DNA of 10,808 nt from Actinomycetales bacterium (GTDB lineage: Bacteria > Actinomycetota > Actinomycetes > Actinomycetales > Actinomycetaceae), in assembly GCA_022838965.1 (NCBI GenBank), contig JALHDK010000056.1, forward strand, positions 1-10,808, in the 5' to 3' direction. The notes under the pieces were generated by a model, which worked only from the letters and a program-made list of their open reading frames with translations, was not told the origin of the DNA and did not search any database. The position numbers and the translations under genes were made by a program. Of this stretch, positions 6,227-10,808 are shown one piece after another. Position 1 is the stretch's first letter. Each line of letters opens with the position of its first letter.

Positions 6227-9200
6227 GCGTCGCAGTTCGCGATGACCTTCTCGATCCGGGCCCTGATCTCGGGGGTGATCTCGAGGGAGTCGAGGGCGTG
6301 GGGGATGATCCGGGCCACCGTCCGCGATTCGCCGTCGACGATCATCCGGATCGGCTCGAAGATCTCCGGCAACTCCTGGTAGCAGGTCTTGCAGTCGGTG
6401 CACTTCGGCTGGTCCTCGACGGCCAGGGTCACCGCGGCCCTCGGTCCGGCCGTGGGGGCCGGGGAGGACGCCGCGGCGGTGGCCGTGGGCGCGGGGGTGG
6501 CGGCCAGCGTCACCGGTGCCGCCGTGCCGGTGGCCGCGAGCTTCGCCATCGCGCTGGCGATGGCATCCAGCGAGGCCTCCCGTTCGGCAGCGGCCTGGTC
6601 GTAGCGGGCCTGGAGCTCAGCGATCTGCGAGGTGTGCAGCGCGGTGAGGCGGTCGACGTCCTGTCCGGCAAGGTACTGGAGCAGTTGCCAGTTGCGGCGC
6701 CGCTCCTCGACCAGCTCGACCATGCTCGGCGAACACACCATCTTCACGAGGCGCAGGTCCGGATCGGTCGAGTGCACGAACGGCACATACCCGGCCCGGT
6801 CCGGTTCCGCGAGTTCCACGTACTCGTCGACGGGCAGGGCGGCGGCCTCCTCCTCGGGTCGCAGCTTGCGGAACTGCGATTTGAAGCGGGTCTCTCCCAG
6901 CGCGAAGTCGGCGGGCGTCACGACCGTGGTGAGCAGGCGCAGGCTGCCGTCGGTGTCCACGTACTCCAGCCTGTTGGTGGACCAGGTCCTTGACGGATCC
7001 GGGTTGCCGTCGAGCGAGATCCGCTCCCGGATGCTCTCGCCACGCCGCGGGTCGTGCACGAACAGCGGGTTCATGCGGGACTTGACGGCGAGGCGGGCGC
7101 GGCGGTTCGCGGCGTCGTCGGCGACGCCGTGCTCGGACTGGCACGGGGTGTAGACGTCCATGACCGCCGGCATCTGCTGCTGGCTCAGGACCTCGAGGGT
7201 GTTCCTGAGGAAGTGGCTCTGATAGGCCGTGGCCGTGGAGACGACGAGCACGTTGGGATGGAACGAGGCGATGAGGCCCAGCTCCTTGCGGTACTCCTGC
7301 TTCCCTCGATGCGCCTTGCCGGACCGCGCCAGGTCGGAGTCCTGGCCGGTGAAGCTCGCGGTGGACGCCTGGCCCCCGGTGTTGGAGTAGACGCCGCTGT
7401 TGAGCACGAGCACCTTGACCGGCGTATTCGACGTCAGGATGCGGGAGAGGGCCCCGAACCCGATGTCGTAGGTCGCTCCGTCGCCGCCGATGGTGAGGAC
7501 GGTGGGCAGCAGTTCCATCTCCTCGGGGGTGAAGTCCTCCCAGGTGAGCATGCGGAGTGCCGCGTCGTCCCGGGCCGGGTCGTAGGCGCCGGCGAGTTCC
7601 AGGCGCGCGAGCCGCAGCGCTCTGACCTGGTCGACCATCTGCGCGGCGATGCCCTCGAACATGCCCTTCGCGACCGGCTGGGCGTCCTGGAACAGGCTGT
7701 TGACCCACGGGTCGGTGTACGGGTTGTAGGGCATGGTGGAGGCGTACACGCTCGAGCAGCCGGTCGCGTTGGCGATGACCGCGCCAGCCGGGCCGTTCCC
7801 CGTCGGTCCACCCTCGAGGAGGTAGAGCTCGCGTTCGAGTGTCCGCAGGATCTCCGCCACCCGGGTGCGCCGCGGCTCGTCGTCGGCCGGAATGACGGCC
7901 AGCCTGTCAGCGAGCTGGTCGACCAGGCTCTCGAGCTCGGCCCGGTGCCGTTCCTGGCGACGCTCGGTGATCGAATGGCTGGTCGAGGTCACCAGCCGGA
8001 TCGCGGTCACCTCGCCACACCCGCGGCAACCGCCGTGGCCGCCGGTCGTGGCGTAGTAGTGGTCACGATCGAGGAGCATGCGCTTCGGGTCGCCGCCCGG
8101 CCCGGGCACGACCTCCGAGTAGCGTTCCGGGGTGTTCGGCAGTTCGGTCAGGAACTCGAACCGCTCCTGCAGCGTGTCGAGGATGGACTCGTCCTGGTCG
8201 TGCGGCACGAGGGCCCCGGGGCCGCACACGTCGACGCACTCGAGGCACCCGGTGCACTTCCACGGATCGATCGTGGCGGCGAAGAGCGCGCCCGCGCCCG
8301 GCTCCTTCTTCTCGATCGAGTCGAAGAACGCGCGTGTGCGGGCCACCGGGAAGTGCTCGAGAGCGGCCACGAGCGCGTCAACGGCGGTGCGCAACCCGGG
8401 TTCCGCGTCCACCAGTGGCGCCGCCGCGTTCGCCACGACGGCGGCGAAGCCGGCCGCGTCCTTCTTGTCCCGGTACTGGGCCCTCACGAGACCGGCGAGC
8501 TCCGGGACACGCGCGCGCAGGGCGTCCCGGTCGGCGTCCTCGGCGTAGCTCTCCCGGATGCCCGTCAGCAACAGGTCATCGAACCGGATCACGGTGTTCG
8601 GGATCGCCGCGTCAGGACACACGAGCGCACACTCCATGCAGCCCGTGCACAGGTCCGCCTGGAACATGGGTACCGTGCGCCGGAAGAGCCCCTTGTCCTT
8701 CGCGGCCGCCGTGCCGGGAGGCATGAACAGGCCGGTTCCGGGAAGAACCGGAGCTTCGCCGATGGTCCCGTCACGGAAGGGCTTGGCAATCATCCGCTCG
8801 TAGTACTCGGCGTCGAAGAGCCCCGCACAGCTCGAGCACCCTCCGGGCTCGCTCATGGAGCGGGAGAGGGCCACGGTCCGCGCGCGGACAGGAGCGGCAT
8901 CGTCGCTGATCGCCGTGAGCTCGGGTGAGTCGTAGTCCACCTGACGGGTCACGGCGGCGCCATCGCGGATCACGGCCATGTTCGCCTCGACCACTGCCTC
9001 GCCCTTGCGCCCGAACTTCTTCACGATCTGCTCGCGCACCTTGGCGAGGATCTCCTCGCGGGACGCTCCCGCGGTGACCCGGTCGACGTGGGCGGCCACG
9101 GCGCCGATGAAGGCGATGCCCATCATGCGGGTCTCGAGTTCCGGAGTGGGCGCGTGCTGCTTGGCCACCGAGAAGGCGTCAACGACGTAGAAGCGGATCC

Positions 9201-10808
9201 GCTTCTCCCGGATGGTCCTGCGGGCCTTGCGCGGCAGCTCCCGCCAGACGTCGGCGGGGGACAGACTGGACTGCATGATGAACGTGCCGCCATCGGCAAG
9301 TCCCTTGAGCGGATCGGTGTGCGCGAACACCCTGTGGTCCGGCGAGATGACGATCTCCACGTCCTCGAGCTCGGCGTTGGTGATCTTCACCGGCTCCGGA
9401 CTCAGCGTGATGTAGTAGTTCGTCGCCGCACCGCTCTTCTCCGAGCCGTACTTCGGCGCCGACTTCGAGTGCATGCCCAGCACGCCGGCCAGAATGTCGG
9501 TCAGGAGCTTGCCCGTTGCGATCGTTCCGTAGCCGCCCACCGAGTGGAACCGGATGCGCATCGCCGACGGCGGCAGCAGCGCGGGGTTCGGTTCGGTCTG
9601 CAGGGCCATCAGGGCCGTCTCCGGGTACGCGGCGCGCAGCCGGGCCTGGATCTCGGCCATCGCGGGCGACGGGTTGTCGTCGAAGAACTGCGTGCCCAGG
9701 TAGACCAGCGGGGATCCGGACTCGTGCTGCATGGCATGGAAGGCGGCGATGAGGTGGCGGGGCTGGAGGTCGTGGCCCCCGAGCCCGAAGAAGGCAGTGG
9801 TGAGGCGCGGCGTCGACTCGAGGGACGGAATCCCGGGGTAGGCCGTCCCGCCGGTGTCCCCGTTCTCCCTCGCCTTGAAGATGGCGCGGGTCACGAGGTC
9901 GGTGAGGGCGGTCTGGTCCGACCTCTCCAGCACGGTGACGGCCTTCTTGCCCCGCAGTGCCGCCGCGATGTCCGCCTCCGGGAAGGGCTGCAGGAGCTTC
10001 ACCGCGACGAGACCGACCTTGAGTCCCTGGCTGCGGAGGTAGGGGAGAACGGCCTCCACGTCCTCGGTGACCGAGCCGAGCCCGACCATCACGTACTCGG
10101 CGTCGTCGCAGAGCACGGTGTGGATCGGGGAGTACGGCCTGCCGGTGAGGGCCGTGTACTCGTCCATCGCCTGCCGGACGAGAGCCGGGACGGCCGCGGC
10201 GAAGTGAGTCCGGTGGTCGGCTGCCCCCGCCTGGAAGTCGGGCTGGTTCTGCACGGGGCCGGTGAGCCCCGGGTTGTTGATGTCGATCAGTGCCGGGACC
10301 AGCTGGCGTGTGCCCTTCTGGTGGGCGTTCACCCACTGGCGCCGCCACCTCCGGTGCAGGGTGTCCGGCACCCATGGCAGCGTCGCGTCGACGAGCTCGC
10401 CGGCGTTGTCCTGCTCGACGGCGTCGGCGTGGGTGTCGAGCCATTCGGTGAGGGTCGCGAGGTCGCCCTCCGTGAAGAGCTCCTCGTGGCGGGAGATGTA
10501 GCGCTGCAGCTGGAACACCCGTCCCTTCGCGCCGAAGAGCAGCTCCTGGGCCACGGTGGGGCAGGGGATCCGGCCGGCGGGGTCGCCGAGGTATTCACGC
10601 AGCAGTTCCGGCTCCGGAAGGAGGGCTTCGCTCATCATGTGGCTGGTGGAGAAGCCATCCATGGCGTTGGCCACCGGGATGAGGCTCAGTGCCGAGGTCC
10701 GGTAGGCGATGGCGGCGAGGTCGGCCGCCTCCTGGGGGTTGGCGCCGAACAGAACGGTGTACCCGGAGGGGAGGAGGGCGTAGATGTCATCGTGTCCGGC
10801 CATGACGT
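6211..10808 (-). CDS. Enlarged NifJ-type 2-oxoacid:ferredoxin oxidoreductase with C-terminal ferredoxin (5' end outside window)
   Basis: A single-chain, thiamine-diphosphate-dependent enzyme of the pyruvate:ferredoxin oxidoreductase family (pyruvate + CoA to acetyl-CoA + CO2 + reduced ferredoxin, reversible). Numbering from the Met at 10803: end of domain I (GHDDIYALLPSGYTVL, then DGFSTSH at 49-55); domain II about 225-300; gamma-type domain III at 416-600 (SVGGYGTIATGK, SEKSGAATNYY); CxxC at 656/659; two [4Fe-4S] motifs, Cys719/722/725/729 and Cys850/853/856/860; TPP domain with CRGCGE (Cys926, 929), ATGCSS (Cys1016), GDG (Asp1108), VYSNTGGQ (Asn1141) and Cys1221. A charged helical region (1360-1420), an Ala/Pro/Thr linker (1421-1460) and a single-cluster ferredoxin domain (Cys1468/1471/1474/1524) follow. 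The frame stays open beyond 10803, which aligns with the middle of domain I, so roughly 130 residues are probably missing. Pyruvate is the likeliest substrate, unproven. Confidence 0.9.
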   Translation of the reverse strand, partial: VMAGHDDIYALLPSGYTVLFGANPQEAADLAAIAYRTSALSLIPVANAMDGFSTSHMMSEALLPEPELLREYLGDPAGRIPCPTVAQELLFGAKGRVFQLQRYISRHEELFTEGDLATLTEWLDTHADAVEQDNAGELVDATLPWVPDTLHRRWRRQWVNAHQKGTRQLVPALIDINNPGLTGPVQNQPDFQAGAADHRTHFAAAVPALVRQAMDEYTALTGRPYSPIHTVLCDDAEYVMVGLGSVTEDVEAVLPYLRSQGLKVGLVAVKLLQPFPEADIAAALRGKKAVTVLERSDQTALTDLVTRAIFKARENGDTGGTAYPGIPSLESTPRLTTAFFGLGGHDLQPRHLIAAFHAMQHESGSPLVYLGTQFFDDNPSPAMAEIQARLRAAYPETALMALQTEPNPALLPPSAMRIRFHSVGGYGTIATGKLLTDILAGVLGMHSKSAPKYGSEKSGAATNYYITLSPEPVKITNAELEDVEIVISPDHRVFAHTDPLKGLADGGTFIMQSSLSPADVWRELPRKARRTIREKRIRFYVVDAFSVAKQHAPTPELETRMMGIAFIGAVAAHVDRVTAGASREEILAKVREQIVKKFGRKGEAVVEANMAVIRDGAAVTRQVDYDSPELTAISDDAAPVRARTVALSRSMSEPGGCSSCAGLFDAEYYERMIAKPFRDGTIGEAPVLPGTGLFMPPGTAAAKDKGLFRRTVPMFQADLCTGCMECALVCPDAAIPNTVIRFDDLLLTGIRESYAEDADRDALRARVPELAGLVRAQYRDKKDAAGFAAVVANAAAPLVDAEPGLRTAVDALVAALEHFPVARTRAFFDSIEKKEPGAGALFAATIDPWKCTGCLECVDVCGPGALVPHDQDESILDTLQERFEFLTELPNTPERYSEVVPGPGGDPKRMLLDRDHYYATTGGHGGCRGCGEVTAIRLVTSTSHSITERRQERHRAELESLVDQLADRLAVIPADDEPRRTRVAEILRTLERELYLLEGGPTGNGPAGAVIANATGCSSVYASTMPYNPYTDPWVNSLFQDAQPVAKGMFEGIAAQMVDQVRALRLARLELAGAYDPARDDAALRMLTWEDFTPEEMELLPTVLTIGGDGATYDIGFGALSRILTSNTPVKVLVLNSGVYSNTGGQASTASFTGQDSDLARSGKAHRGKQEYRKELGLIASFHPNVLVVSTATAYQSHFLRNTLEVLSQQQMPAVMDVYTPCQSEHGVADDAANRRARLAVKSRMNPLFVHDPRRGESIRERISLDGNPDPSRTWSTNRLEYVDTDGSLRLLTTVVTPADFALGETRFKSQFRKLRPEEEAAALPVDEYVELAEPDRAGYVPFVHSTDPDLRLVKMVCSPSMVELVEERRRNWQLLQYLAGQDVDRLTALHTSQIAELQARYDQAAAEREASLDAIASAMAKLAATGTAAPVTLAATPAPTATAAASSPAPTAGPRAAVTLAVEDQPKCTDCKTCYQELPEIFEPIRMIVDGESRTVARIIPHALDSLEITPEIRARIEKVIANCDAEIIR

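Noticed and set aside
2930..6382. Open reading frame of 1150 codons on the plus strand
   Set aside because: It lies antisense to the flavoprotein gene, whose motifs are unmistakable. Its translation is Arg/Asp/Gly/Pro/His-rich without any recognisable domain, as expected of a shadow frame in high-GC DNA.
6215..6403. Extended start of the flavoprotein at 6403
   Set aside because: The 63 added residues are Arg/Asp/Pro-rich and overlap the upstream coding region by 190 nt. The ATGA overlap with a binding site 6 nt upstream is far more plausible.
7054..8928. Open reading frame of 624 codons on the plus strand
   Set aside because: Antisense to the oxoacid oxidoreductase, low-complexity composition, no domain or binding site; a GC-driven shadow.
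10801..10803. ATG at 10803 as the true start of the oxidoreductase
   Set aside because: The frame is open to the window edge and the residues after this Met align with the interior of PFOR domain I (about residue 130), so the real start is outside.

Overview
The window is a very GC-rich stretch with dense coding and GC-rich hairpins, typical of an actinomycete (Actinomycetota). Genus cannot be read from the sequence. Six genes are supported, plus the first codons of a seventh at the left edge. No RNA gene, insertion sequence, CRISPR array or phage gene was seen.

Left block (1-1748, all minus strand): a DUF1097-like membrane protein ends at a strong 14-bp hairpin. Below it lies a LysR-type regulator whose stop codon falls between the ribosome binding site and the start of a gene opening like a phosphotriesterase-family hydrolase, cut by the window edge. 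A 353-bp divergent control region (1749-2101) separates the membrane-protein gene from a plus-strand Prx6-type peroxiredoxin. It carries a perfect 12-bp palindrome that supplies the -35 box on both strands. The peroxiredoxin converges on a minus-strand guanine/nucleoside deaminase across a short hairpin that can serve as a terminator for both.

Right block (3392-10808, minus strand): two very large redox genes overlap by 4 bases (ATGA). The upstream gene is a NifJ-type pyruvate (2-oxoacid):ferredoxin oxidoreductase, at least 1531 residues and missing its N-terminus at the window edge. It is enlarged by internal insertions and ends in an Ala/Pro/Thr-rich linker plus its own single-cluster ferredoxin domain. 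The downstream gene is a 940-residue fusion: an unrecognised ~180-residue N-terminal domain, a GltD/NfnB-like FAD and NAD(P) module with Fe-S ligands, and a PyrK/NfnA-like FAD/NAD module with a three-Cys-plus-Asp [2Fe-2S] motif. Together they look like a two-protein machine coupling 2-oxoacid oxidation (or reductive carboxylation), through a tethered ferredoxin, to NAD(P)(H), possibly by flavin-based bifurcation. This is the most interesting part of the window. The peroxiredoxin nearby may protect oxygen-sensitive Fe-S enzymes, but that link is inference from proximity only.
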